From Oligoflexus tunisiensis (GTDB lineage Bacteria > Bdellovibrionota_B > Oligoflexia > Oligoflexales > Oligoflexaceae), in contig NZ_BDFO01000001.1 of assembly GCF_001748245.1 (NCBI RefSeq), positions 5,247,768-5,311,767 on the forward strand: a stretch of DNA of 64,000 nucleotides, written 5' to 3'. Of the stretch, positions 25,930-35,189 are shown in pieces. Below the pieces are notes generated by a model that saw only the letters and a list, made by a program, of their open reading frames with translations, searched no databases and was not told where the DNA came from. The stretch's first letter is position 1; each line of letters begins with the position of its first letter. The translations under genes and the position numbers were made by a program.

Positions 25930-27873
25930 TCAGGACGCCAGGGACTTGACGAAAGGTTCAGCAGGCTCACTCAAAACCTCGGCAGCCTCACCCGAGGCAA
26001 AGATTCCACGATAAAACGCATCCGCTTCGGCATCGTTACGGATCGCACCCATTCCGGGCCCGAGTTTATGTTTCTTAAAGAGCTTCTGGTAGCGCGGGTC
26101 AAGACTCTCATAGAGGCGAGACTGCACGGTGATCATATGCCCCGCGCGTTCCGCGGGCCACTGTTTCCTCAGACTCTCATAACGCGTGGCCAGGACGATG
26201 CTGTGGCCGAACAGTTCATAGGATCGAATCCCTGAAACCGTAAAAAATCCCTGAATCGGCCCTCGGGCAAGCCCAAGGGAACAGTAGGTTCGTTCCGCGG
26301 ATACCGTGCTGGAAAATTCCTGATCGAAGGCATCCAGGAAACCGAAGGCAAGCTGCATCGCCACGTCGTGAGAAGCCCGGCCATGCGGAGTGGCAAAAGG
26401 AAAGCCCACCGCACAGAGAAAGCCATCCCCCATCTCCTTGATCCGAAAGCCCGAGGCACTCAAAGTTTCACCCTGATAGTCACGGCTCATCAGATGATCA
26501 CAGCGATCGAAGAAGCGCCGAAGAAAGTTCGAGAGATTTTCTATCTGCGAGCTGGTGCTGGCGATAATATCCAGACAGATCACTACCGCCTCGCCTGCGG
26601 CATGTGGCATCGTCGTTTCCAGAATTTCCCCCTGCTTCATCTGATCCATCTGATGGGGATAGACCATCTTAGCCAGCTGGGAAAAGGCGTGACGGCGCCT
26701 CTGGGTTTCGCGCAAGCGTCCCAGGCGCATTTTGTGTGCCAAAGCATACGAAATAATGATGGCCTCAAAGCTGGCTCCGACGAAGTTCAGACTGACGATC
26801 CAGGGTTCATCCGGAACAAGGCCCTGCAGATGCAGGACCTGCATGGCGTTTCCAACGATGAGCATCGACCAGGCAAGAATATAATAATAGGCCAGAGGAT
26901 GCCGCCGTCGCACGGCGCTGATCGCAGCCACGACGCCGATACAGGAGCAGATGAACGACAAACTTTGGGTCAAGGTGGCCGCCAACGGAATCTCATTCCA
27001 TAAGGTGACGACCATGGTCACACACAGCATCCCAATAAAGAACCGGATCAATTTACGGAACCAGTCCTTCCTTTCATGAAAATCCAGGAAATAGTAAATG
27101 AAGAGCGTGGTAAATATCAGGGCCAGGTCGATGGTGATAATCCCAAGCTGATTCAGTGCCGGACCAATATCCTGCAGGATGAGTTGCTTGGACAGCCCGA
27201 CGACATAGAGCTGAGCCATGGCGTAGAGGTTCAGATAAAGGAAATAGAAGACATGCGTGATCTCGCGTGTGACAAAATAGATGACCAGATTGTAAAACGA
27301 CAGCGCGAAGCAGATCGCAAAGAAGCCGCCGAACAGCAGAAGTTCGGGAATGATACGGCTGTAAAAATATTCCGGATGATAGAGGCGCCAGTCCAGGGCA
27401 AAGACATCGCGGGACTTTTGGCGAAGGACCAGCGTATTCACCCCCGGATTCAAACGAAAATCAAAGATCGGCAGACGATAATCCACGGCCCATTCCCGAA
27501 AGGGAATATCGAGTCCAAGAGCCCGGTGATAGACAAGCTGTCCGCCGATAATCTGGTAAAGTTCGATGCGACTGGTGATCGCCAGCCCATGCTCCAGAAA
27601 AACCCGCTCCACCCCCGCACTGCGGTTCTCGACGGTGATCACACTCCAGCATTCCTCATCCCCGATGATTCCACGGCTATGGCGGGTTGTGGGCTTGAGT
27701 TCGGACGCACGGCTTAGGACAGTGGACCAGTCCAAAGTCTCGCGCGTGCAGAGAGTGTGGAAGACTTCGTTCGCCACCATCTCATGGCGCCCGGGCTCAT
27801 AGACCCAGGACGCGGCCGCATGAGTGGACCACGATCCCAGGAGGAGGATGATGATGAAAAATCCTGACAGCAA
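25930..27873 (-). CDS. 7TM-type adenylate/guanylate cyclase
   Basis: 647 aa from TTG 27873. An extracytoplasmic 7TMR-DISMED2-like domain (about 30-150) after a signal-like segment, a seven-helix 7TMR-DISM membrane domain, then a class III cyclase catalytic domain: metal Asp in VVICLDIIAST and IKEMGDGFLC (Lys and Asp), and the Arg in LATRYESL. The Asn usually four residues before that Arg (VNxAxR) is Val in SIVLATRY, so rate may be reduced. It would make cAMP or cGMP in response to an external signal. The long frame to 28089 overlaps the amidase gene and is unlikely coding. AAGGA lies seven bases before the TTG. Confidence 0.82.
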   Translation of the reverse strand: MLSGFFIIILLLGSWSTHAAASWVYEPGRHEMVANEVFHTLCTRETLDWSTVLSRASELKPTTRHSRGIIGDEECWSVITVENRSAGVERVFLEHGLAITSRIELYQIIGGQLVYHRALGLDIPFREWAVDYRLPIFDFRLNPGVNTLVLRQKSRDVFALDWRLYHPEYFYSRIIPELLLFGGFFAICFALSFYNLVIYFVTREITHVFYFLYLNLYAMAQLYVVGLSKQLILQDIGPALNQLGIITIDLALIFTTLFIYYFLDFHERKDWFRKLIRFFIGMLCVTMVVTLWNEIPLAATLTQSLSFICSCIGVVAAISAVRRRHPLAYYYILAWSMLIVGNAMQVLHLQGLVPDEPWIVSLNFVGASFEAIIISYALAHKMRLGRLRETQRRRHAFSQLAKMVYPHQMDQMKQGEILETTMPHAAGEAVVICLDIIASTSSQIENLSNFLRRFFDRCDHLMSRDYQGETLSASGFRIKEMGDGFLCAVGFPFATPHGRASHDVAMQLAFGFLDAFDQEFSSTVSAERTYCSLGLARGPIQGFFTVSGIRSYELFGHSIVLATRYESLRKQWPAERAGHMITVQSRLYESLDPRYQKLFKKHKLGPGMGAIRNDAEADAFYRGIFASGEAAEVLSEPAEPFVKSLAS

Positions 27874-27880
27874 CGCCCGA

Positions 27881-27885
27881 TCCTT
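27881..27885 (-). promoter_or_regulatory. Ribosome-binding site fixing the TTG start of the cyclase
   Basis: AAGGA on the minus strand, seven bases before TTG 27871-27873. It is the only good site in the 200 bases where the frame is open, and the residues after it (LSGFFIIILLLGSWSTHAAA) form a signal segment. This decides the start. Confidence 0.65.
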
Positions 27886-27985
27886 TGCCCTGACGGTAAA
27901 ACCCGCCGTCTCTCCTTGTCGGTGAGAGTTTATCCGGATCGAGAGGCAACTCCTGCCGGGCCCCTGGCAAGAAACGCGGACCTTT

Positions 27986-29680
27986 TTAAAAGGCCGCCCA
28001 AAAACTTGCGGGTCGCCGCCGTTCCACCAGTTCATCTCCGACACGGGCGATACGAAGCAGATCCGCCTCCGCCCACCAGCGCCCCGCAAACTGTATCCCG
28101 ACCGGCAGCCCCTGCGTCGTGTAACCGGCGGGAAAGCTGATGGCCGGATGTCCCGTCAGGTTAAAGAGCTGCGCAAATCGCATCAGACGACCCATCAAAA
28201 CCGTGTCGAGGACATCCCGATAGGCATTGTGACCTTGAATGAGTGGCGCGGGCGTGGCACAGGTCGGGGACACAATGAAATCCACGCGTCGGAAAATGTC
28301 ATCGAGCCGTCGCATCGAACGATGCCTGACCCGCTGGGCTTGAAGATAATCCGTAGAGGAAAGTTCGGATCCGAGAGCCAAGGCAAACCGGGTGGTCGGC
28401 GCGAGTTCATTTCGATGCCGGGCCATATAAGGTTTCATGTAGCTGTACATTTCCGCCGCGATCGTGATGAAGTGAGCCACACGCGCCTCTTCAAGTTCCG
28501 GCAATTCTATGGGGACCACATTCAAACCGCGATTTTGCAAAGCGACCAAAAGATTATGACAGAGCCCCACGACCTCGGGATCCGCATGCTCAAACCAGGA
28601 GTCATAAACCCCGACAGTCAGATCCGAAAGATCCTTCAGCTGCGAGAGGCCGCGCAGGGATGGGGGCGGCTGCAGCTGCGTCCTGCCATCCAGAGGATCG
28701 GCTCCAGCCATGATCTGATAGGCGAGCGCACAGTCCACCGCCCGCCTTGCGATCGGCCCGGCCTGGCAAACCGAGACGGCGGTTGGAAACATTCCATGCG
28801 AGGACAGTCGGGAAAAGCTGGGCTTGAGTCCCACCGTTCCACACAGCGAGGAAGGAATGCGAATGCTGCCGCCTCCGTCCGTTCCAATGGCCATGGGCAC
28901 CAGACCAGCAGCCACGGCGGCAGCGGATCCACTGCTCGAGCCTCCGGTATGCCGCTTGCGATCATAGGGATTGCGCGCGACACCATAATGCGGATTGGCT
29001 CCGGTGACACCGATGCCAATCTCATGCATGTTGGTCAGCCCTACGATGAGCGCTCCTGCCTTGCGTAGACGCATGACGATGGTCGCTTCCGCATGATCCC
29101 GGGGCACCTGCAAAAAGGAGGTTCCGGCCTGGGAACTCAGATGTTTGACAAATATTTCTGATTTCACAGCAATCGGGATGCCATCGAGCGGCGAAAGAGG
29201 CTGCCCTTCCTGATAGCGTTTGCTGCTCGCGGCGGCGTCACGCATCAGACAGTCCTCATGAACGGCAATGATTGCCTTGAGCGGTTCGGGCTCCTCATTG
29301 CTCTCGCGAATTTGCCGCAAGACCGTCTGGGCCACATCCAATGGGGTCAGCTTGCGCGCCTCATAACGCTTGATGTAAGTCTGGAATTCCGAATCAGCGA
29401 AAGGTGCATCCATTCGCTCATCCTTCCACTGCTCCTGTTTTTGAATTTCAAATTCCGCCTGCGCGGGGGTTGGCTGCGGCAAAAGACTGGGCGCCTCGGC
29501 CAGGGTCAGAGCATGCAGCACATCCATGTTATTGACGTTCAGCAGGGATTTGCGGGCCAGACGACTGCTCTCGAGCAGTTTGATAAAGGCCATCAGCTGA
29601 GGTCCTGCCAAAGCCGGGGACGGGACCTCCGTGATTGCATAGTGGGATGAGGGTGCACGACGATCCTTCGATTTCAGCAT
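27986..29680 (-). CDS. Amidase (amidase-signature family)
   Basis: 564 aa. The Ser-cisSer-Lys triad is visible: Lys in GIPIAVKSEIF, cis-Ser in HTGGSSSGSAAAVAAG and nucleophile Ser in GTDGGGSIRIPSSLCG. It hydrolyses an amide, either of a small molecule or a fatty-acid amide; GatA is unlikely because no GatB/C genes are near and the N-terminus carries about 110 extra residues with helices and a RMDAPFADSEFQTYIKRYEARKL-like lead into the fold. AAAGGA lies eight bases before ATG 29680. It follows the CPBP gene by 26 bases on the same strand and precedes the cyclase; a shared transcript is likely. Confidence 0.9.
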   Translation of the reverse strand: MLKSKDRRAPSSHYAITEVPSPALAGPQLMAFIKLLESSRLARKSLLNVNNMDVLHALTLAEAPSLLPQPTPAQAEFEIQKQEQWKDERMDAPFADSEFQTYIKRYEARKLTPLDVAQTVLRQIRESNEEPEPLKAIIAVHEDCLMRDAAASSKRYQEGQPLSPLDGIPIAVKSEIFVKHLSSQAGTSFLQVPRDHAEATIVMRLRKAGALIVGLTNMHEIGIGVTGANPHYGVARNPYDRKRHTGGSSSGSAAAVAAGLVPMAIGTDGGGSIRIPSSLCGTVGLKPSFSRLSSHGMFPTAVSVCQAGPIARRAVDCALAYQIMAGADPLDGRTQLQPPPSLRGLSQLKDLSDLTVGVYDSWFEHADPEVVGLCHNLLVALQNRGLNVVPIELPELEEARVAHFITIAAEMYSYMKPYMARHRNELAPTTRFALALGSELSSTDYLQAQRVRHRSMRRLDDIFRRVDFIVSPTCATPAPLIQGHNAYRDVLDTVLMGRLMRFAQLFNLTGHPAISFPAGYTTQGLPVGIQFAGRWWAEADLLRIARVGDELVERRRPASFWAAF

Positions 29681-29706
29681 GTCGCGATCCTTTCGATTGT
29701 TGCGCC

Positions 29707-30585
29707 TCAGGCCTGGGGGACCAGAGCCGGATAGGTCAGCATGAGAATATGAAAGAGGTTCAACAAAAAGTGGGTGATAATGCTGGCTTCAATTCTTCGC
29801 GTGACGTGATACATCCAGCCGTAACCCAGTCCAGCCACGCTTGCAAGAACAACATACGGAAGTCCCCCTCCCAGATGCGCCACCCCAAAGGCTAGCGACG
29901 CAAACAGGAGAGCCATCACCTGACCATAGCGCAGGTCCTGCCACAGCTCGGCCAGGTACTTCTGCAGAAAACCGCGAAAAAATCCTTCCTCGGCCACACA
30001 GACAAAGAGCAGATTGGTCCAGGCCCAGAGAGGCAGAATTTCGGGAATTTTCGGATCAAAACTTACGAACTGAAACATGAGGGAAAGAACAGCGACAGCT
30101 GCAATCACCAACGGCGCTCGTGACAGGGTGGATTTCAGCATTTGAACCCAGCCGGCCCGGGTTCGGATTCGTTCATGCAGTTCACCCAGAATCACAATAC
30201 CAACGAGTGTCTTGTCAAAATTCAGATAAAGCGTAAAGGGAATTCCATCCTGACTGACCAGCGCCCCATCGATCACTTTCCAATTATGAAAGCCGGGAAA
30301 AAGATGAGCCCCGAGTCCGACGCCGCAGACCAAAAGGACTCCCGATGACAGTCCACGCAGCCAGGGTCTCCCGGCACGGTTCAGAATCCGGGCGCTTCCA
30401 TACAGGAGAACCAGAGGCCCAAGAGCCATCGACGTAAGACGCCCGGCGGCATAACCCAGAATGATGGAAATGATCAGGGGAAAGGTCCAGAAAGGGACAC
30501 GGCGCTTGGAAGGAAACCAAAGGGCGAGGACAGTCAGATAGAGAAAAGCGTAAGCGAGCGCAGACGTTCCGTCGGTGTTCAGCAT
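29707..30585 (-). CDS. CPBP-family intramembrane metal-independent protease
   Basis: 292 aa membrane protein. The CPBP (CAAX protease and bacteriocin-processing, Abi) motifs are EEGFFRGFL (active Glu pair and Arg), FGVAHLGGG (His) and THFLLNLFH (His/Asn). Such glutamic intramembrane proteases process prenylated or small peptides or handle membrane protein turnover. ATG 30585 is chosen because GGGAA lies seven bases upstream; 17 more codons are open. On the minus strand it sits 26 bases before the amidase and 75 bases after the two-TM helical protein, suggesting one transcript of four genes ending in the cyclase. Confidence 0.87.
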   Translation of the reverse strand: MLNTDGTSALAYAFLYLTVLALWFPSKRRVPFWTFPLIISIILGYAAGRLTSMALGPLVLLYGSARILNRAGRPWLRGLSSGVLLVCGVGLGAHLFPGFHNWKVIDGALVSQDGIPFTLYLNFDKTLVGIVILGELHERIRTRAGWVQMLKSTLSRAPLVIAAVAVLSLMFQFVSFDPKIPEILPLWAWTNLLFVCVAEEGFFRGFLQKYLAELWQDLRYGQVMALLFASLAFGVAHLGGGLPYVVLASVAGLGYGWMYHVTRRIEASIITHFLLNLFHILMLTYPALVPQA

Positions 30586-30659
30586 ATGACGTTCCCAGGC
30601 TTTTTGCGTAAAAGTCCGAACCATTGATAGACGCAAAAGCCGCAGAACTCAAGTCGTTT

Positions 30660-32381
30660 TCATCTCAGGTCGCTGGCACAGAGCAGGTCGGCGACCAGCA
30701 CCTGGCGCTCCACAAAACGTTGCAGACTTTTGGCCTGCATCCGGAGACTCTTGCCACGCTGCTTATCCTGTTCCATGGCACGGAGCAGCACGCGAACAGA
30801 TTCCCGCCGTCCTCCCAGGCTCGTCAGAACCTGATTCTGCACGGCCGGATCGCATTCATAAAGAAGAAGAGCCACCTGCTGATCCTCGCAGGTCTCGAGC
30901 GCGGCCTGAAGGTTGGGGTCCTGGCGTTCCACCAGACGGCTAAAGGTCGCCTGGCGGTGCTGGCATTCACCCAGAACCAGCATCATGAGGTCACTGTTCA
31001 AGGCCGTATCCAGGGTGAGGTCGGCAAAATAGCTGTCGACCACCTGCAGAGCTTCACGATCCGGATATAACTGATCGCGCAACTGATCGGCATCAACCTG
31101 GAGCGTGGCCCGCACGCGGCGGATCAACAGATCGAGAGTCATCGGTTCCTTCGTTCCGGATTGAAACCAGCCGGGGTGCAAATCCTGGCGTCCCCGGAGC
31201 CAGCCGGCCCGTTCCTTATCGAGCAGCTCGGCCAGGGCCCGGCGCCGCGGTCGTGTCAGCTGCTGGGCCACCCGCTGCCATTCGCGTTTGGTCATCAGAT
31301 GCATGAAAAGAGGCGCCGCTGCCAGCTGACTGCACTGCCCGAGTTCACGCGCCAGATCCAAAAGAATGCGAAGCGCCGCGCGCTGGGTATCCCGGGCCGG
31401 GGACGCGGCCTGGACCTTATCGGTCAGTTGCAGGAGTTGCTCCGTATTCAGAAAACTCAGCATGGATTCCTGGGTGCTCTCATCCAGCCAGCCCAAAAAG
31501 TGAACGAGTCCTTCACGATCCTTTTCCCAATAACAGAGCACACGCCGTCCCGCGCGCTCGCGATCCAGCTGGAAAAGAAGACGCCAGACCTCGCCACCCC
31601 GTTCCCCAAAATCCCGTATCACACGTGGTGCAACGAGTATGGCAAACGCGGTCTGATTCCTGACTTCGGTCGGAGGGTTGGCCACCGCCTGCTTTTTGCG
31701 AGGACGGAACATTTGCTGAAAGAGTTCGGCGATGAAAAGACCACCGGCACAGATCAAAAGTATGGCAAAGATCAGGTTGCCCACTCGCCATAGGGACGAG
31801 CGCAGCTGCGGCTCCGGCGCGGGCAGCAGGGGCGGATGGAAGCTGCGCCTCGAGGCGACCGGCGGGGCCAAAGCCAGGGAGGACCCCTGGGCCGCCGGCT
31901 GCTCGGGTAGTTTTTTGACCCGGCGGAATTCCAGTTTTTGACGCGGACCTTCCACCTTGAGGTAATTTTCCAGAAGGCCTTCGACGCGCTTGCGTATATC
32001 AGCTGACAGGGCCGCATCGAAGCGCACGACAAACTTCACCGCACCCATATCCGGATGCTGCATCAACTCCCGTGTGGACGCCATGCGGAGGTCGGCATCC
32101 TGCAAAGGTTTGACTTCACGCCAGCCCATGCGCCAGAGAAGTTTATTCCATCGAAAATACAAGGCATCGGCCATGAACGAATGGCCGCAAGTGCTTTGCA
32201 CCTGAACCTGGGGCGCAGGATCGGGCAGATGCATCCGGCCATAGGCTTCCACGCGCCGCTGCAGTTCGTCCTGCCAGTCCTGGCAGCCGCTGATGTTCAG
32301 ACGCATCCAGGCCATCTCACCGAATCCGAGACCAAGGATTAGCATGGTGACCATGAGGATATAGGCTGGTGTTTTTCGCAT
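30660..32381 (-). CDS. Two-TM protein with helical cytoplasmic domain, possible FliF/FliG-like
   Basis: 573 aa. TM1 (about 7-26), a periplasmic domain to about 205 with a Pro-rich tether, TM2 (about 207-226), then a long helical cytoplasmic region. The end includes QQVALLLYECDPAVQNQVLTSLGG, which resembles the helical repeats of FliG or MgtE-N. The topology (TM, periplasmic ring domain, TM, helical repeat) recalls a FliF-FliG fusion, but no ring-building motif is convincing. Real gene by length and composition. It heads the likely minus-strand operon with CPBP, amidase and cyclase and is divergent from the Dabb gene. Function unknown. Confidence 0.7.
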   Translation of the reverse strand: MRKTPAYILMVTMLILGLGFGEMAWMRLNISGCQDWQDELQRRVEAYGRMHLPDPAPQVQVQSTCGHSFMADALYFRWNKLLWRMGWREVKPLQDADLRMASTRELMQHPDMGAVKFVVRFDAALSADIRKRVEGLLENYLKVEGPRQKLEFRRVKKLPEQPAAQGSSLALAPPVASRRSFHPPLLPAPEPQLRSSLWRVGNLIFAILLICAGGLFIAELFQQMFRPRKKQAVANPPTEVRNQTAFAILVAPRVIRDFGERGGEVWRLLFQLDRERAGRRVLCYWEKDREGLVHFLGWLDESTQESMLSFLNTEQLLQLTDKVQAASPARDTQRAALRILLDLARELGQCSQLAAAPLFMHLMTKREWQRVAQQLTRPRRRALAELLDKERAGWLRGRQDLHPGWFQSGTKEPMTLDLLIRRVRATLQVDADQLRDQLYPDREALQVVDSYFADLTLDTALNSDLMMLVLGECQHRQATFSRLVERQDPNLQAALETCEDQQVALLLYECDPAVQNQVLTSLGGRRESVRVLLRAMEQDKQRGKSLRMQAKSLQRFVERQVLVADLLCASDLR

Positions 32382-32487
32382 AGCTCGCTGCCCCCGGCGC
32401 CCATCGGCAAAAGCGGTTTCCCTTCCATCATATTGCTGCTATAGGAAGGATCAAAAGGGCAGAACTTGCCCAGGCAGGAGTGCACCC

Positions 32488-32793
32488 ATGATCGAACATA
32501 TCGTTCTTTTTCGATTTAAACCGGAAACCACAGCTTTTACCAGGCAGAAGATTGTTACAGAACTCATGGCTCTCAAGGGCAAGGTGCCGAGCATCCTCGA
32601 CATCAGCGCCGGCTCCAATTTTGCCGACCGAAACCAGGGATTCGAATACGGTTTGGTCGTGCGTTTTGCCGATCGCCAAGGCCTTGAAAGCTACCAGGTC
32701 CATCCCGATCATCAGCATATCGTGCATGAACTCATCCGCCCGGCGCTTGCTGATATTCTGGCCGTTGATTACGAGTTTCCACAACAGGGCTGA
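32488..32793 (+). CDS. Dabb-domain (stress-responsive A/B barrel) protein
   Basis: 101 aa, one ferredoxin-like alpha-beta barrel domain. Typical openings and blocks are MIEHIVLFRFKPET, VPSILDISAGSNF, and HPDHQHIVHELIRP, as in Dabb proteins that dimerise and often act on small aromatic or polyketide-like substrates or in stress. Active residues vary in this family, so reaction is unknown. An open frame of the CNBD gene overlaps it by frame only; the true CNBD start is downstream. It precedes the CNBD gene by 64 bases. Confidence 0.88.
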   Translation: MIEHIVLFRFKPETTAFTRQKIVTELMALKGKVPSILDISAGSNFADRNQGFEYGLVVRFADRQGLESYQVHPDHQHIVHELIRPALADILAVDYEFPQQG

Positions 32794-32845
32794 CTCAAGT
32801 TGTCGCGCGGAATACCGATCCCTGGATCAAGCAGCCCTTTGCACC

Positions 32846-32850
32846 AGGAG
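32846..32850 (+). promoter_or_regulatory. Ribosome-binding site fixing the TTG start of the CNBD gene
   Basis: AGGAG, seven bases before TTG 32858. The reading frame stays open 306 bases further upstream over the Dabb gene, with no comparable site, and the CNBD fold begins right after this TTG. Confidence 0.75.
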
Positions 32851-32857
32851 ATCGGCC

Positions 32858-33847
32858 TTGTCCGGCAAGAATAAAATACTGAAGCCTGGCGAATTACTGT
32901 TCAAAGTCGGAGAGCAGTCCGACGGAATGTATTTGATCCGCAAGGGTCAGATCCTCGTCTATCTCGACAAGGGCGGCACCGAAATTCCTTTGGCCACCAT
33001 TGGGGCTGGATCCATGCTGGGTGAGATGGCTTTGTTTGATAAAAAGCCACGCTCCGCCTCGGCTCGCGCCGTGGATGAAGTGGAAGTCACCAAGATTTCC
33101 AACGATGAATTCAACAAGATCATGACGCAGATTCCCAAGTGGTTCGTCACGCTGATGGCGACCCTTTCGTCCCGTCTGCGCGATACCAACGAACGTCTGC
33201 AGGACATCGAAGCCAAATACAAGGGCAACCTCAATCCTATCGAAGAGATGATCAAGACGATTCACGTCCTGCATCTGCTCTACTACAAGCTGGGCGTGAA
33301 AGAAGTGAAGAGCTGGGGCCTTGAGCGCGAGGCGGCGGAAGCGGAAGTTTCGCAAATCCTGAACAAGGAAAGGGCCAAGGTCACGCCGGTGATTGACGCC
33401 ATCGTTTCGGGAGGACTGGTGACCATCACCAAGAACTCCTATAAAAAGGATATGCTCACCATTCATAACCGTGGGGATCTGGAGCGTTTCATCGACTTCT
33501 CCAGCCGCATTCGCAAGAAAAATCCCGCCATGAAATTCCTGCCCCAGGAATTCGTGGATATACTCGACCTGCTCTGCCGTCAGGCCAAGGCCACGGCCTA
33601 TGATACCTTTTCCATCGACCTGAAGAATTTGGAAGAAGAAGGTCGCAAGAAGGGCTTTGTCGTCGACAAGTGGTCGGAGTTTGCTCCGCTGCTCGAAAAC
33701 GTCGATGAAGCGATCATCGTGGCCAAAACCCGGGACATCAACTTCAAAGTGCAAAAGAAGATGGTGGAGGTCGTCCTCCAGCATGCCCGTATCCTGCGCG
33801 CCATTTCCCGTTCGGAAGAGAAAAAGCAGGGCGGGAAGGCCGCCTAA
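32858..33847 (+). CDS. Cyclic-nucleotide-binding domain protein
   Basis: 329 aa. An N-terminal CNBD (about residues 10-125) with the phosphate-binding cassette GEMALFDKKPRSASA: Glu and Arg contacts of cAMP-type sites are both present. The rest is helical and not a CRP-type helix-turn-helix that I can identify; it has no visible kinase or channel domain. It may be a cAMP-responsive adaptor. The cyclase gene lies 5 kb away on the other strand and would be a natural source of the ligand. Start at TTG 32858 as decided by AGGAG. Next comes nupC 62 bases on; both are on the plus strand. Confidence 0.85.
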   Translation: MSGKNKILKPGELLFKVGEQSDGMYLIRKGQILVYLDKGGTEIPLATIGAGSMLGEMALFDKKPRSASARAVDEVEVTKISNDEFNKIMTQIPKWFVTLMATLSSRLRDTNERLQDIEAKYKGNLNPIEEMIKTIHVLHLLYYKLGVKEVKSWGLEREAAEAEVSQILNKERAKVTPVIDAIVSGGLVTITKNSYKKDMLTIHNRGDLERFIDFSSRIRKKNPAMKFLPQEFVDILDLLCRQAKATAYDTFSIDLKNLEEEGRKKGFVVDKWSEFAPLLENVDEAIIVAKTRDINFKVQKKMVEVVLQHARILRAISRSEEKKQGGKAA

Positions 33848-33909
33848 CCCTTGCCCGTCCTGTGCGAGCTTGCTAACCTAAAGCCTTTATCCCTGGGCAG
33901 AGGTTGGAC

Positions 33910-35172
33910 ATGCAGCAATTCACAGGTATTCTGGGCCTTATCCTTATCATCGCAATCTGCTGGCTTCTTTCCGAGAATCGGCGCCGCATAGCCTGGCGAA
34001 CCGTGATTCTGGGCGTGGTTCTGCAATTTCTTTTTGCCTTTCTTCTGCTCGGCATCCCGGTCCTGGGCCTGCATAGTCCAGCCTACGTGCTCTTTGAAGC
34101 CGCCAACAATGCCATCGTTGCCGTCGTCGGTTACTCGGATCAGGGAGCGGCCTTCCTCTTCGGAGATCTTGGCAGCACCGACAAGTATGGCTTCATCTTT
34201 GCCTTTCGGGTCCTGCCGACCATCCTCTTCTTTTCCGCGCTGATGGGCGTGCTGTATCACCTCGGCATCATGCAGCGGGTGGTCTATGGGATCGCCGTGG
34301 TCATGCATAGGACATTGAAGGTCAGCGGCGCGGAAGCCCTCGCGGCCTCCGCGGAAATTTTTCTGGGCCAGACCGAATCGCCCCTGATGATCCGCCCCTA
34401 TCTGGACAAGCTCACCCGTTCCGAACTTCTGGCCCTGATGACCGGTGGTATGGCCACAGTTGCCGGTGCTGTGCTGGCAGCGTATGTCGGACTTCTGGCT
34501 CCCTTCATCCCCAATATTGCCGGCCATCTTCTGGCCGCCAGCATCATGGCCGCTCCGGCCGCCCTGGTCCTTTCCAAACTCCTGGTGCCGGAAACGGAGG
34601 TTCCGGAGACGATGGGCCGGGTTGCTCTGCACACCGAGAAAACCGCGGTGAACGTCATTGATGCCGCGGCTCATGGAGCCAGTGAAGGCACCAAACTCGC
34701 ATTAAATGTCGGCGGCATGCTGATCGCCTTTGTGTCTCTGGTGGCTCTGTTCAATGGGCTCTTCAGCTGGCTGGGCTCTGTGGTGGGATTGGAAGCCTGG
34801 CTCGGCCATCCTCTGACGTTTGAATGGCTGCTCGGCTGGGTCTTTGCCCCTCTCGCCTGGGTGATCGGCATTCCCGCCCACGAAACCCTCGCCGTGGGTC
34901 AGCTCCTTGGAAAAAAACTGGTGCTGAATGAATTCGTCGCCTACCTCGACCTCGCAAAAATGGGAACGGAACTGTCCGACCGTTCGCGCCTGATCATCTC
35001 CTACGCGCTCTGCGGTTTTGCCAATTTCAGTTCGATCGCCATTCAACTGGGAGGAACCGGCAGCCTGGTTCCGGAAAGACGGGGAGACATCGCTCGTTTT
35101 GGAATGAAGGCGCTCCTTGGTGGAACGCTGGCCACATGTATGACCGCTGCGATCGTGGGACTTTTGATCTGA
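33910..35172 (+). CDS. nupC: Concentrative nucleoside transporter (NupC family)
   Basis: 420 aa inner-membrane protein with about ten hydrophobic segments. Family motifs GQTESPLMIRPYL and CGFANFSSIAIQLGG are those of CNT transporters, which bring nucleosides in with H+ or Na+. Expected partners in metabolism include Hpt at 11.3 kb. ATG 33910 has GAGG seven bases upstream; the TTG at 33904 two codons earlier is less likely. It follows the CNBD gene by 62 bases, so regulation by the same signals is possible. The end converges with the protease gene with a 17-base gap. Confidence 0.94.
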   Translation: MQQFTGILGLILIIAICWLLSENRRRIAWRTVILGVVLQFLFAFLLLGIPVLGLHSPAYVLFEAANNAIVAVVGYSDQGAAFLFGDLGSTDKYGFIFAFRVLPTILFFSALMGVLYHLGIMQRVVYGIAVVMHRTLKVSGAEALAASAEIFLGQTESPLMIRPYLDKLTRSELLALMTGGMATVAGAVLAAYVGLLAPFIPNIAGHLLAASIMAAPAALVLSKLLVPETEVPETMGRVALHTEKTAVNVIDAAAHGASEGTKLALNVGGMLIAFVSLVALFNGLFSWLGSVVGLEAWLGHPLTFEWLLGWVFAPLAWVIGIPAHETLAVGQLLGKKLVLNEFVAYLDLAKMGTELSDRSRLIISYALCGFANFSSIAIQLGGTGSLVPERRGDIARFGMKALLGGTLATCMTAAIVGLLI

Positions 35173-35189
35173 CAGCGGTCATCCGGTTT

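Noticed and set aside
32552..32857. Longer N-terminus for the CNBD protein
   Set aside because: It overlaps the Dabb gene in another frame; TTG 32858 has AGGAG at the right spacing and the domain starts there.
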